From Promethearchaeota archaeon (GTDB lineage Archaea; Asgardarchaeota; Lokiarchaeia; Sigyniarchaeales; SOKP01): 58,356 nt of DNA. The translations under genes were made by a program, and so were the position numbers. Numbering within the stretch: position 1 is the first letter of the stretch; each line of letters begins with the position of its first letter. Shown here one piece after another: positions 44,083 through 52,725 of the stretch. The stretch spans positions 1-58,356 of the forward strand of contig RDOE01000013.1 in assembly GCA_011364975.1 (NCBI GenBank). Reading direction: 5' to 3'. The notes under the pieces were generated by a model. That model saw only the letters and a program-made list of their open reading frames with translations. It ran no database searches and was not told where the DNA came from.

Positions 44083-44697
44083 ATGGTAAAAAAATCAGAT
44101 TTAAAGAAATTGAACTCAATTATGCAAGAAGGAAATGAGTTCAAAAATGAAAAGCAATATAACAGTGCAATTGAAAAATATCTGGAAGCCTTAAGATTCG
44201 TTGAAGACAAAGTAAAAGATCCCATAGAAAAAGAAGATGAAATGTCAAACATTAAATCTCAAATAGATCAAGTCTATTCAGTGGAAATTATTGATATCAT
44301 AGAGAGAGCTAATGATTACTCAATGGATAAGAAATTTAGTGAGGCATATGATACCTTTAAGGAAGCAATGAGAATCGCCGATAAGATTGTTGATAAGGAT
44401 ATGAGAGATTATGAAGTAAAACAAATTAATTATTTAATAGAAGAAACAAAACTTAAGCAGGTAATTTATCAAGCAACGTTATTACGTAATGAAGAACAAT
44501 TCAATAAGGCTATAACTATACTAAATGATGCTTTAAACACGGGCATTTCAATACATAAAGAGGATCCAAACCATAAAATAATAAAAAACATCCAAAATGT
44601 AATTAATGAGACATATTCTCAAAAAGTCCATTTACAAATAGATAAAGCAAACCAACTTAAGGGAGAAGGGAAAATGAAGTTTATCAAGAAGCTTTGA
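44083..44697 (+). CDS. N-terminal part of a large TPR-like repeat protein, frameshifted
   Basis: The first 204 residues of a helical repeat protein. Repeats of about 70-75 residues can be seen: QEGNEFKNEKQYNSAIEKYLEAL...VYSVEIIDIIERANDYSMDKKFSEAYDTFKEAM, each a TPR-like helix pair plus a long spacer. The frame runs into TGA at 44695, giving the off-pattern tail KMKFIKKL. One extra A in the AAAA run at 44671-44674 would give GKNEVYQEALKII and join this part to the next in one 759-residue protein. ATG 44083. A scaffold role is likely; partners unknown. Confidence 0.75.
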   Translation: MVKKSDLKKLNSIMQEGNEFKNEKQYNSAIEKYLEALRFVEDKVKDPIEKEDEMSNIKSQIDQVYSVEIIDIIERANDYSMDKKFSEAYDTFKEAMRIADKIVDKDMRDYEVKQINYLIEETKLKQVIYQATLLRNEEQFNKAITILNDALNTGISIHKEDPNHKIIKNIQNVINETYSQKVHLQIDKANQLKGEGKMKFIKKL

Positions 44698-46361
44698 AAA
44701 TTATAGAGAATTATTTTGAGTCTGAAATAAAGACCAATGATATTGTCGATCTGAAAAATCTAATTAACCAGGTCTTTTCTATTAAAATTAAGCCTATCTT
44801 AGAAAGGGGTAAATTACTCTTCGATCAAGGTAATTTTTCTGATGCTGTTAAAGAATTTGAGATTGCTTTGGAAATAGCTGATAGTATGTATGATTCACCA
44901 CAAAAGCAGTCTGAAATTAGTCAAATCAATAGTATAGCATCTAAGGCATTAAATCCTGTTTACTTAGAACGTATTAAACCCATATTTGACAAAGGTAAAG
45001 AATTAATTATTAAAGAGAATTTTCAAGAAAAGATTAATATTGTAAATGAAGCTCTTGAAATGTTCGAAAAAGTATTAGATATTGCTAATAAAATGGCAGA
45101 TTCTTCTGAGAAGGAAAGTAAAATAGAGGAAGTTACTGATTTAATTAAAAAAACATGTCGTACACGGATTACATACATTAAAGATAATGCTCTAAGAAAA
45201 TTAGCTCAAAAAGAATATGAGAAAGCAGTAAACGATCTTTATGCTGCTATAAGCATTGCAAAAAGGATGCCTGTACCTGAAGAACAAAACCAAGATTTAG
45301 AAGATTTAAAGAGTTCAGTAAATAAAGCATATATTACTCAAATTGATGAAGTTGTTAAAGAGGGTAATGAAGAGTTAAGAAAGAACAATTACGATGCAGC
45401 AATTAAAATATTTAATGAAGCCATGGTAATGACAAATAAGATGTATCTTACTGAAGAAATGGAAAATGAAGTAAATAAGATTAAAAGTTTGATTTATCAA
45501 GTAGAATTAAAGCAGTTAGTTGGTCGCGGTGATTTAGCAGAAGAACTACAAAAGTATGAAAAGGAAATTGAGCGTTTAACCAAAAAGATGGAATATGCAA
45601 AAACGATTGATGACAAAGACCGTAAATTTGCAGAGATGGGTAAAATAAAGGACTCAATAGATGAAGTATATCATTCTAAAATTAAATTATTAGTAGAACA
45701 AGGCAATCAACTTGCAGATAAGGAACAATTTGAGGAATCTTTTGAAAATTTTAAACGAGCAATAAAAATAAATGATATGATTGAAAGCCCCGTATTTAAA
45801 AATAAAATTGCGATAAAGTATGAATATAAACATAAAATTATTCAGAAGGCTAAGCTTGAAATTTCACGAGAACGCTATGATACTGCAATAATTGATTGTA
45901 ATAAAGCAATTGAACTAGATAATAGTTTTGTTAAAGCGTATTTCTATATTGGAATGGCCAATATTAATAAGAAGGATTATATCACGGCAATTGAATATTT
46001 TAAGAAAGCGTTGGAATTGGACTCGCAACACGCAAAATCATGGAATCATATGGGATTTTCATATGAAAAATTAGCAGAATTTGATAATGCAATCGAAGCC
46101 TATAAAAAAGCTGTAGATATTAAACCCAGTTATTCTGAAGCTTTCTTTAACATGGGAAATTCATATAAGTATAACGAAGAATATGATCGCGCCATTGAAG
46201 CTTATAAGAAGGCTACAGAGATTAACACCGAATTTGCAAATGCATGGTTCTTCATGGGAGCAGCTTATTTCGATAAGAAAGATTATAATAAAGCAATGGA
46301 GCTTATCAAAAAAGCTGTTGAGATAAATCCTAATTTAGGATTTAAAAAAGGATTTAGATAA
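44694..46361 (+). CDS. C-terminal part of the large TPR-like repeat protein
   Basis: The 555-residue continuation in the shifted frame; the nominal TTG at 44694 is probably an internal codon. It carries further long-spaced repeats (ILERGKLLFDQGNFSDAVKEFEIAL, VKEGNEELRKNNYDAAIKIFNEAM, VEQGNQLADKEQFEESFENFKRAI) and then at least four canonical 34-residue TPR units (KAYFYIGMANINKKDYITAIEYFKKALEL, SWNHMGFSYEKLAEFDNAIEAYKKAV and so on). TPR arrays bind peptides of partner proteins. It ends with GFKKGFR. See the preceding entry for the single-base indel that divides the gene. Confidence 0.78.
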   Translation: MKIIENYFESEIKTNDIVDLKNLINQVFSIKIKPILERGKLLFDQGNFSDAVKEFEIALEIADSMYDSPQKQSEISQINSIASKALNPVYLERIKPIFDKGKELIIKENFQEKINIVNEALEMFEKVLDIANKMADSSEKESKIEEVTDLIKKTCRTRITYIKDNALRKLAQKEYEKAVNDLYAAISIAKRMPVPEEQNQDLEDLKSSVNKAYITQIDEVVKEGNEELRKNNYDAAIKIFNEAMVMTNKMYLTEEMENEVNKIKSLIYQVELKQLVGRGDLAEELQKYEKEIERLTKKMEYAKTIDDKDRKFAEMGKIKDSIDEVYHSKIKLLVEQGNQLADKEQFEESFENFKRAIKINDMIESPVFKNKIAIKYEYKHKIIQKAKLEISRERYDTAIIDCNKAIELDNSFVKAYFYIGMANINKKDYITAIEYFKKALELDSQHAKSWNHMGFSYEKLAEFDNAIEAYKKAVDIKPSYSEAFFNMGNSYKYNEEYDRAIEAYKKATEINTEFANAWFFMGAAYFDKKDYNKAMELIKKAVEINPNLGFKKGFR

Positions 46362-46472
46362 ACTTGAGGAAAAATTAGCAACTAAATTCTTAAATCAATA
46401 ACTATATTATTCAAAACAAATATTTTAGAAAAATTTTATAAAGAATTTTATAATTCTTTAAAGAATAGGAAT

Positions 46473-47369
46473 TTATAGCAGATTGGAAGCATACTGTTCC
46501 ACCAAGTAACTTAACTTTTCAGTATCAAGTTGATTCCTTTCGATTTCGGGACACATATGCTCAAGATGACAAAGTAGTTCATTTAAGCCATCTTCTGCTT
46601 CTTTAACATCAATATTGTCCGAATCACTTAGAATTAATGAGCCCATGAGGTTTTTTGATCGTTTAAATACAATTACGTTTCCTCCCATTTTTAATTGATT
46701 TAACTCTGAATTGAAGGATTCCTTTACAAAGCTATTAATAGCAGCAAATAATCCCCCTTGGAGGATATCGTTATTGCTAGAAGATGTTAATGGAATTCCA
46801 CCTTGATCAAAAACTGTGACTGCTTTAGGACTTATTTTTTTCCTCAGTTGTTTTCCAGTTAGTTTATAATAGATTTTCATGAACGCTTTAACAATCCCAA
46901 ATCCTGTTTTACAAGATACAGGCAATATTTCAAAGGAAGGTAATTTATGTAAATCTAACGCATCAATAATCTCACCTAATGAAGCTGTTGGTTGGAGATC
47001 ATACTTATTTGCTAAAACAATCAAAGATCTTTTCTTAAAAACATCAGAGAGCTTCCAAAGCTCGTCTTTTGCTTCTGAAAATCGTTCTCTAGCGTATGCA
47101 TCAATCATAAAGATAACACATTCTGCATGAGCACACTCACCGAGCCACAAATCCCTGAAATCACTTTGACCACCCATATCCATGAGATTAATTCGAATAC
47201 CTTGAACTTCCATCGTATTAAGTTCTTTACCCATCGTTGGAGTATGTTCGATAAATGTACCAGTTTGTAAAAAGCTAACCATTGTCGTTTTTCCTGATGA
47301 ATCCAATCCACAAAGTACAACACGTTTTTCTTTTGTAAATACTCTTTTTAATATCTCTTTAACTCCCAT
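46473..47369 (-). CDS. Arf-like small GTPase fused to a C-terminal longin-like domain
   Basis: A 298-residue protein. Residues 1-175 are Arf-like: an amino helix beginning Met-Gly (GVKEILKRVF), G1 GLDSSGKTT, G2 HTPTMG, G3 DMGGQ (Arf DVGGQ), FRDLW switch-II Trp, G4 NKYD and G5 SCKTG. Residues about 195-298 form a longin-like domain (AVTVFDQGGIPL, GGLFAAINSFVKESFNS, GNVIVFKRSKNLMGSLIL). In eukaryotes Arf-family proteins insert an N-terminal amphipathic helix in membranes, and longin domains bind GTPases; here both are on one chain. It lies downstream of the longin-like/7TM/7TM set on the same strand, 217 bases away. Confidence 0.85.
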   Translation of the reverse strand: MGVKEILKRVFTKEKRVVLCGLDSSGKTTMVSFLQTGTFIEHTPTMGKELNTMEVQGIRINLMDMGGQSDFRDLWLGECAHAECVIFMIDAYARERFSEAKDELWKLSDVFKKRSLIVLANKYDLQPTASLGEIIDALDLHKLPSFEILPVSCKTGFGIVKAFMKIYYKLTGKQLRKKISPKAVTVFDQGGIPLTSSSNNDILQGGLFAAINSFVKESFNSELNQLKMGGNVIVFKRSKNLMGSLILSDSDNIDVKEAEDGLNELLCHLEHMCPEIERNQLDTEKLSYLVEQYASNLL

Positions 47370-47586
47370 TTTTGTTCAATAAAATTTGTGTAATTTTTAG
47401 AATTGTTATAAAAAATAATCAATAAAAATTCTTTTTTTTATTCAATTAGTTGTACTAAACGTACGGATTATGCAAAAACTGTAATTTTACACACAATAGC
47501 ATCTATTTATTTCTTAACTATTGTAAATAAATTTAACCAAGATAAAAAAAAGATAAAAAAAGTTATGAGATAAATAAAAATTTAAG

Positions 47587-48240
47587 TTATTCCTTTATTA
47601 CAAACTTGGATATCCAAGTTCCAATAATTTTTTGTTCTTCTTCCTGATTTGGAAATACATATTTTTCATAGAATCCTTTAGTGCCTAGAAGAAAGGTCGC
47701 GCTTGCAATTATTTTGAAAACTTCAAACATAAAAGGCATCTGAAACATTTGGCCGAATCCCCAGAACAAAAAAAATAATCCCATTCCAATAGCGACACCA
47801 TTTCGATTTTTTTTTCCATCTCTTAAAAGTATGTAAGCAGGAGTGTAACTCAGAATAACCGCATAAATGATAAAAGGCATTACATTTATAACTAATAAAT
47901 TACCAGCAACCAAATAGAAGGTAATAATAAATGGGACTATATAAAATCTTTTTAAGCCTCGTAGATAAAGCATGAATTCGAATTGAACTAAAAATAAGAT
48001 ATACCCAAAAATGAATCCGATTTTAAGTCCTCCTATTAAATAGATGTTGGTATTAATTTGTAGAATGAGTGCCATTAATTCGAATCCACCGTAAATAAGC
48101 ACAGAGATGGTATAAATAGACACTGCTACATACATACGATTTTTAGTATCTCGCCATCGCTTAATACATGGTATTAAAGCTGCAATCATTAGACCTATTA
48201 CTAATAATTCTGTTGCTATTAGATTATATTGCACTGCCAT
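47587..48240 (-). CDS. polytopic membrane protein, about seven segments (second of pair)
   Basis: A 217-residue integral membrane protein with about seven hydrophobic segments (LVIGLMIAALIPCI, YVAVSIYTISVLIYGGF, IGFIFGYILFLVQFEFML, IVPFIITFYLVAGNLLVI, FIIYAVILSYTPAYILL, IGMGLFFLFWGFGQMF, IIASATFLLGTKGFY) and a charged carboxyl tail. ATG 48240 comes one base after the stop of the preceding 7TM gene, so translation is coupled. A longer reading from 48282 overlaps that gene and is less likely. No known family; no transporter or rhodopsin motif (no Schiff-base Lys pattern) is seen. Confidence 0.7.
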   Translation of the reverse strand: MAVQYNLIATELLVIGLMIAALIPCIKRWRDTKNRMYVAVSIYTISVLIYGGFELMALILQINTNIYLIGGLKIGFIFGYILFLVQFEFMLYLRGLKRFYIVPFIITFYLVAGNLLVINVMPFIIYAVILSYTPAYILLRDGKKNRNGVAIGMGLFFLFWGFGQMFQMPFMFEVFKIIASATFLLGTKGFYEKYVFPNQEEEQKIIGTWISKFVIKE

Positions 48241-48241
48241 T

Positions 48242-48886
48242 TTACTTACCATCCCCCTCTTTGAAAATTTTAAAGTATCCAAGTGAAAATATTACAATAA
48301 AGATGTTATAGGTAATTATTATTATTTGATTTACGAAAGATAAATCTAATATCAAGGTACTAAATGCTAATGTGAAAAAAATAGCTAAACCAAGGGCTCC
48401 ATTGTCTCTAACTCGAAAACTCGTAATATATATGAATACTAGACTAGCAATGGCCGCTATTTGTATATATACATCAACCCAAGCATCAAATCCAGTAAAA
48501 TAATAAAAAATTACCATACCGCCAAAGAAAAATAGTGAAGCATAATAGAATGTCTCCCATCGATTTGCATAGAAAATCAAGGTTAATCCTAATGATACCA
48601 TCGTACCGATTAATATTGAATATAAATTAATAGTCTCAGTGTTATAACCAAATATCTCGTTTAAGAATGGAAACCATGATATATGCACCAAGTATTCCAA
48701 AACGCTCATTATTGCAAAACATGTAAAAATTGAAAAAGTTATGAGTCTAATGTAATTATATTGTCCTGTAACTCTTTTTTCTTTAAATATTTTCCTTCCT
48801 AAGATCATGGTTGCTAAGGGTATGAGTACTGCACTAAGTAAATAGCCTATTTGCCTTAGATTTTCAATTAAAAGATCTTCTGCCAT
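48242..48886 (-). CDS. polytopic membrane protein, seven segments (first of pair)
   Basis: A 214-residue membrane protein with seven predicted segments (LLSAVLIPLATMIL, FSIFTCFAIMSVLEYLV, LYSILIGTMVSLGLTLIFYA, YYASLFFFGGMVIFYYF, VYIQIAAIASLVFIYITSF, LGLAIFFTLAFSTLILDL, IITYNIFIVIFSLGYF). Its size and topology match the next gene, suggesting a diverged pair that may form a heterodimer. Its ATG at 48886 overlaps the stop of the longin-like gene by one base (TAATG), a sign of tight coupling. Function unknown. Confidence 0.7.
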   Translation of the reverse strand: MAEDLLIENLRQIGYLLSAVLIPLATMILGRKIFKEKRVTGQYNYIRLITFSIFTCFAIMSVLEYLVHISWFPFLNEIFGYNTETINLYSILIGTMVSLGLTLIFYANRWETFYYASLFFFGGMVIFYYFTGFDAWVDVYIQIAAIASLVFIYITSFRVRDNGALGLAIFFTLAFSTLILDLSFVNQIIIITYNIFIVIFSLGYFKIFKEGDGK

Positions 48887-49380
48887 TAGAAAAAACTCCC
48901 TTTTAATTCTGGTTTTGATTTTAATATTTGAGCTTTAATCTCTTTAAAAATTCGTGAAAAATCAATCAATAAATCTTCAATGTAGACATCTGATTCACTA
49001 TTTATTCCTTCATAGATGGTTTGATGATAATTAGCAAGCATTTCTTCATTTAGTAAACCATTTCTTTCCAGTAGCTCGATTAATTCCTTCAACGCAGGTT
49101 TATAAATATCAACTTTATCTCGTTTATATAATAAGATAGAAAGAGAAAATAAATCATCTCTATTTGCCTCTTGTTCCACCTTAAAAATATAGGATAAAAC
49201 TAGGTATTTCTTATATCGATCTTCAATAAATTTGCCTGCTTTTGCACCAATTGGGAAACAAGACTGTAGAATTTCTCGTTCATTCCCAATTGCAGTAACC
49301 GAAGGGTATGAACTGATTATTTCAGGATTACTTCCCACGAATCCCCCTAATTTTGCTAAAATTGCATACTCCGAAGCCAT
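48886..49380 (-). CDS. longin-like/roadblock-like small protein coupled to 7TM genes
   Basis: A 164-residue soluble protein from ATG 49380, behind AAGGT. The amino part (ASEYAILAKLGGFVGSNPEII) and the strands and helices that follow (KAGKFIEDRYKKYLVLSYIF, DDLFSLSILLYKR, YKPALKELIELLERNGLLN) fit a longin-like profile loosely. The carboxyl 40 residues are helical and basic (LLIDFSRIFKEIKAQILKSKPE). It heads an operon-like set: its TAATG junction leads into the first 7TM gene. Because the fold match is weak, the role as adapter between membrane protein and GTPase is inference. Confidence 0.55.
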   Translation of the reverse strand: MASEYAILAKLGGFVGSNPEIISSYPSVTAIGNEREILQSCFPIGAKAGKFIEDRYKKYLVLSYIFKVEQEANRDDLFSLSILLYKRDKVDIYKPALKELIELLERNGLLNEEMLANYHQTIYEGINSESDVYIEDLLIDFSRIFKEIKAQILKSKPELKGSFF

Positions 49381-49617
49381 AATCAAAACCTTCTTTTTAA
49401 TTTTAATCTCAATATAGGATCAAAAATTGATCTATCTTTTTTATTAAATCTAATTTAACCCTAATTGTATTTAGATCATAGGTAAAAGATTTTATTTAAA
49501 AATTGGATTTTTTTTTATCTTTTTTGTGCGAACATCACAAATTAATGTATACAAAAGTTCATATTTTGGTAAAAAAAATATGATAAGAAAAGAATTTGGT
49601 AATAAATTATTAATTCT

Positions 49618-50886
49618 TCAAAAGGTCATAGCTTTAAGGAATTTCGGCCAAAGTGTAATCTTATTAATAGTAGGCAAAGTTGAGAATAACTTCTCTCCCA
49701 CCCATCGATCATTATCAGTGTTATATTTCTTTAAATCTTGGAGCATTATTACTTCATATACATATTTTCTAGCTGTTTTGTTATGTACTAACATTTCAGT
49801 ATATGCATTCCAGATTGATTTTAAAGAGGATTGATTTCCATAAAAGAGATATTCGCAAGCGTTTCCATTTCTAAAATATCCATCTAGAAGTAATTCGGCT
49901 ATTTCTTTATCATAAACTCTTAATTCTGCAGAGCTGAAATTGGAATTACTTTCAACTAAGGGTTTAACAACTTTAGAAGCCGTGTCTGCACTTACTAAAC
50001 CGCATAACATACCTTCATAAAAAAAGGCGGTAACTAATCCCGCGGCTTCACCTAACACAATTACTCTATCAGCGGTCATTCTACTAATAGGGTGCTTTGA
50101 AATATCCCCAATGACCACATTATCAAAATTCCAGCTAATTCCTTTTATATACTGCTGTATTTTCTGATAATTATTTAAGATTCTTTCTAACTTGGATTTC
50201 AATTCCATTGGAGTCTCCTTATCACCCATAAATCCAGTAAAGATACGCCCTTTTCCTACATTGAAGAAAAATGGTCCATTCTTGCTTATATTAGGATTAA
50301 GATGGAACATATATTGGAAATTAAAATTTTCATTTAAGAGCTCTTCACTAGCATTTGATATAAGGTAAATTCCCATAAAAGAATCTGGTGCTTCAAATCC
50401 GAGAGATTTTTGCAATTCAAATCCGTAGGATCCGCTGGCTAAAACTAAGAGTTTGGTATGATATGAGTCTCCTTTACTGTTTACTAACTCAATGGAATCC
50501 GTATGTCTAATAATTTTTGATATTTTTTCATTAAATTTTGTTGTAGCCCCTTGATCAACAGCTTTATTGATTAATTTGTGCAGGAAAACGTCAGTGTGAG
50601 TGATTCTCCCAACTTGAGGGGATCCAAATTCATTTCCTGAGATCAACCCATCTGATTTCTCACTCTTATAATTGAGTGTAAGAAATTCTTTGGGAAATGC
50701 TTCTTTATCATTCCAAAATAGATCATCCACATAGGGTTTGTTATGCTGAGCAAATATGTTCACTCGTTCTGGTATTTGCTTACTATAATTTTTAGCGTCT
50801 ATAAGTAAAACTTTTGCATATTTAGATGTTTTATACGCAAAAGATGTACCAGTAACTCCAGCTCCAATGACTGCTACATCATACAT
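49618..50886 (-). CDS. geranylgeranyl-reductase-family FAD-dependent oxidoreductase
   Basis: A 422-residue flavoprotein of the GGR/FixC type, whose archaeal members saturate the isoprenoid chains of membrane lipids. FAD motifs: DVAVIGAGVTGTSFAYK at the start, LLVLASGSYGFEL in the middle, and RVIVLGEAAGLVTAFFYEGMLCGLVSA, the second FAD block of the family. Start at ATG 50886, 5 bases after AGGTG; an in-frame GTG upstream is part of that site. The C-terminal 100 residues differ from typical GGR. It could act on lipids or on another polyprenyl substrate. Confidence 0.8.
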   Translation of the reverse strand: MYDVAVIGAGVTGTSFAYKTSKYAKVLLIDAKNYSKQIPERVNIFAQHNKPYVDDLFWNDKEAFPKEFLTLNYKSEKSDGLISGNEFGSPQVGRITHTDVFLHKLINKAVDQGATTKFNEKISKIIRHTDSIELVNSKGDSYHTKLLVLASGSYGFELQKSLGFEAPDSFMGIYLISNASEELLNENFNFQYMFHLNPNISKNGPFFFNVGKGRIFTGFMGDKETPMELKSKLERILNNYQKIQQYIKGISWNFDNVVIGDISKHPISRMTADRVIVLGEAAGLVTAFFYEGMLCGLVSADTASKVVKPLVESNSNFSSAELRVYDKEIAELLLDGYFRNGNACEYLFYGNQSSLKSIWNAYTEMLVHNKTARKYVYEVIMLQDLKKYNTDNDRWVGEKLFSTLPTINKITLWPKFLKAMTF

Positions 50887-50977
50887 GATTAACACCTAAA
50901 ATTAATTACCCTAAAAAAAGCTTATTTAATATTTAATAATCTTAATTGTCTGGAAAAAGAGTGGAGGATGAAAGTTG

Positions 50978-51730
50978 TTAAATTATATTTTGAATAGTTT
51001 TAACAATTTTATTGAGATTTATTTCTGCCATACCAAGCGGAACATTTGCTTGAAATAATATTACAATTAGTAGCGGATCTAACTTCCACGGGATTTCTAT
51101 GATTTTGGAAAATACTTTTTGTTCATTCTCCAGAGTGTAAAAGGTCATATTAAATTCATTTGCAACCATATACCTAATTTCTAGTTCTTTAAGAGAGGAG
51201 AGGAGAATATCATGAGGTAATGAGGAGAAAATTACATTTCCATTAATTGAAAATAATGCTGCTCCAATGATTTCGTCTCCTAGCATTAGACTTTTTAGGT
51301 GTTCTATAATTTTTCTATAAAGAGGTTGACTATATTCCATCTCTTCTTGTCCAGCAATAATTGTATCAATCCTAAGATCAAATTCTTTATTATCAATTTC
51401 TTGGTAATCTTCGATTTCATTTAATTGTAAAAAATCCTCAAACTGTTCCATAATACTATCAATACGTGAATTAACAAATAGTAAACTTGTTGTAGAATCT
51501 GCTAAGATAGCAAAGATGTAATTTCTTTTCACTTTAAAGACAATTCTAAAACCACCCATTTCAAGAACTTCTGGGGTTTGTTTCATAATAACATTTTCAG
51601 AAAATGTAAAGATCGCTGAAAAAAAAGGTGTTATCAAGTTCGGCTCTATACTCTCAAAATCCTTTGTGATATTCCTACTATAAATACATGAGCCTGCTTT
51701 ATTTAGTATAAACAATGAATGAATATTCAT
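50978..51730 (-). CDS. tandem longin-like plus roadblock-like protein
   Basis: A 250-residue soluble protein. Residues 1-115 have longin shape: strand SLFILNKAGSCIYSRNI, helix and strand (GGFRIVFKVKRNYIFAILAD), helix (FVNSRIDSIMEQFEDFLQL). Residues about 140-250 look like a roadblock domain (DEIIGAALFSINGNVIFSSLP, helix, YMVANEFNMTFYTLEN, LLIVILFQANVPLG, NKIVKTIQNI). Both are GTPase-partner folds, so this is a candidate regulator for the GTPases in the window. ATG 51730. A 20-base perfect palindrome lies 68-87 bases upstream. Confidence 0.65.
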   Translation of the reverse strand: MNIHSLFILNKAGSCIYSRNITKDFESIEPNLITPFFSAIFTFSENVIMKQTPEVLEMGGFRIVFKVKRNYIFAILADSTTSLLFVNSRIDSIMEQFEDFLQLNEIEDYQEIDNKEFDLRIDTIIAGQEEMEYSQPLYRKIIEHLKSLMLGDEIIGAALFSINGNVIFSSLPHDILLSSLKELEIRYMVANEFNMTFYTLENEQKVFSKIIEIPWKLDPLLIVILFQANVPLGMAEINLNKIVKTIQNII

Positions 51731-51797
51731 TATGAAACGCACTGAAGTGTATATATAGAAAAATTATATGGAATTCTTCATTTAAGTATTATTAATT

Positions 51798-51817
51798 ATA
51801 TTATAGATCTATAATAT
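51798..51817. promoter_or_regulatory. 20-base perfect palindrome, operator candidate
   Basis: ATATTATAGATCTATAATAT is fully self-complementary over 20 bases with no spacer. It sits upstream of the longin-roadblock gene (minus strand), at a distance where a regulator could cover the promoter. A dimeric metal- or ligand-sensing repressor is a possible reader; no assignment can be made. Confidence 0.5.
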
Positions 51818-51964
51818 TTTAATCCTAAATATTAATTTATTGTCATATCAACTTTTCAATACAACTGTAATCAATTATCTTCTTAGACTTTTAAATCCTA
51901 GCTAATATTTTAGAGTTAAATATTTCTTTAATGACGATTTACAATATCTTTGTCTTTGTAAATC

Positions 51965-51978
51965 TTTCTTAGAAGAAA
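51965..51978. promoter_or_regulatory. short dyad TTTCTT-AG-AAGAAA
   Basis: Six-base arms with a 2-base spacer in the gap between the longin-roadblock and thioredoxin genes. It could be a regulator site, but short A/G-T/C dyads occur by chance in such DNA. Confidence 0.25.
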
Positions 51979-52162
51979 ATAATAAATTATAAAGCCCAAT
52001 TCCTTAATAATGTGTAAATTTCTCTAATATTTGTAATTAATTGCCTTATTATATCTCTTATTACAGACTAAGTTCTATATTTATAAAATATAATGATTCT
52101 TCTTAATCTTTGATTTTTTATATTCAAGACTTAGTTGTGTTCTTTTTTTCATAATAAAGATG

Positions 52163-52172
52163 TTTAAATATT
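52163..52172 (+). promoter_or_regulatory. TATA-like box of the thioredoxin gene
   Basis: TTTAAATATT lies about 90 bases before the thioredoxin ATG. With a usual 25-base offset, RNA would start near 52190, just ahead of the inverted repeat at 52199-52234. Confidence 0.4.
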
Positions 52173-52198
52173 ATCCATTCCAATTTTTAATTAAGAAA

Positions 52199-52234
52199 AA
52201 GTTGTGTGAAAGTGTCAGCCCAACCACACAACTT
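52199..52234. repeat. perfect 10-base inverted repeat in the thioredoxin leader
   Basis: AAGTTGTGTG (52199-52208) and CACACAACTT (52225-52234) with a 16-base spacer. The repeat lies between the TATA-like box and the ATG (52261), so it could form a leader hairpin or act as an operator. Its G/T-rich arms stand out from the AT-rich surroundings, which makes chance less likely. Confidence 0.6.
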
Positions 52235-52260
52235 AAAAAATTAAAAAATAAGGGAAAAAT

Positions 52261-52668
52261 ATGTCTGATAATGATTTAGAAAAAATACGAATAAAAAAAG
52301 CTGAAATGCTTGCTAAGGCTCAGAATATGCCTACTGATATTGTAAAAATTCATTCAGAAGCGGAATTCAATAAGTTATTGAAGGATTTTTCTGATAAATA
52401 TATTATCATAGATTTCTGGGCAGTTTGGTGTGGTCCATGTATGATGTTTGCGCCTATTTTTGAACAATTACAAAAGGAAAACGGAAAAGAGTTTATTTTT
52501 GTCAAAGTAAATACCGATGAGCTTCCATCGATAGCCCAACGCTATAGAATTACGGGAATTCCAACAATACTCTTTATAAAAAATGAAAAGGAAGTACATA
52601 AAGTCGTAGGCGCTGCGGGATATGACTATATGAAACGAACTTTAGAAAAGTTACACGCTTTCACTTAA
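52261..52668 (+). CDS. thioredoxin with N-terminal extension
   Basis: Disulphide reductase with the active site WAVWCGPCMMFAP near residues 54-66. The 135-residue protein is longer than plain thioredoxins because of an N-terminal piece of about 30 residues (DNDLEKIRIKKAEMLAKAQN), a helix that also appears in some archaeal copies. The cis-Pro loop RITGIPTILFI is present. It lies upstream of an HTH gene on the same strand (57 bases). The leader carries a strong inverted repeat. Confidence 0.9.
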   Translation: MSDNDLEKIRIKKAEMLAKAQNMPTDIVKIHSEAEFNKLLKDFSDKYIIIDFWAVWCGPCMMFAPIFEQLQKENGKEFIFVKVNTDELPSIAQRYRITGIPTILFIKNEKEVHKVVGAAGYDYMKRTLEKLHAFT

Positions 52669-52725
52669 GTTTTTAATTTTTTATTTTTATAATAACAAAT
52701 TATTTTAGGAGTTTGAGGCACTAAA

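Larger units (their letters stand above)
51731..52162. other. AT-rich intergenic region between the longin-roadblock gene and thioredoxin
   Basis: More than 400 bases without a gene, between divergently read genes. It holds the palindrome at 51798-51817 and the dyad at 51965-51978 (own entries). Otherwise I see only AT-rich DNA with several TATA-like runs, and no convincing ORF or RNA structure. Confidence 0.5.

Noticed and set aside
49526..49834. Plus-strand open frame over the end of the GGR-type gene
   Set aside because: It overlaps a well-supported gene on the other strand and has no ribosome binding site or domain.
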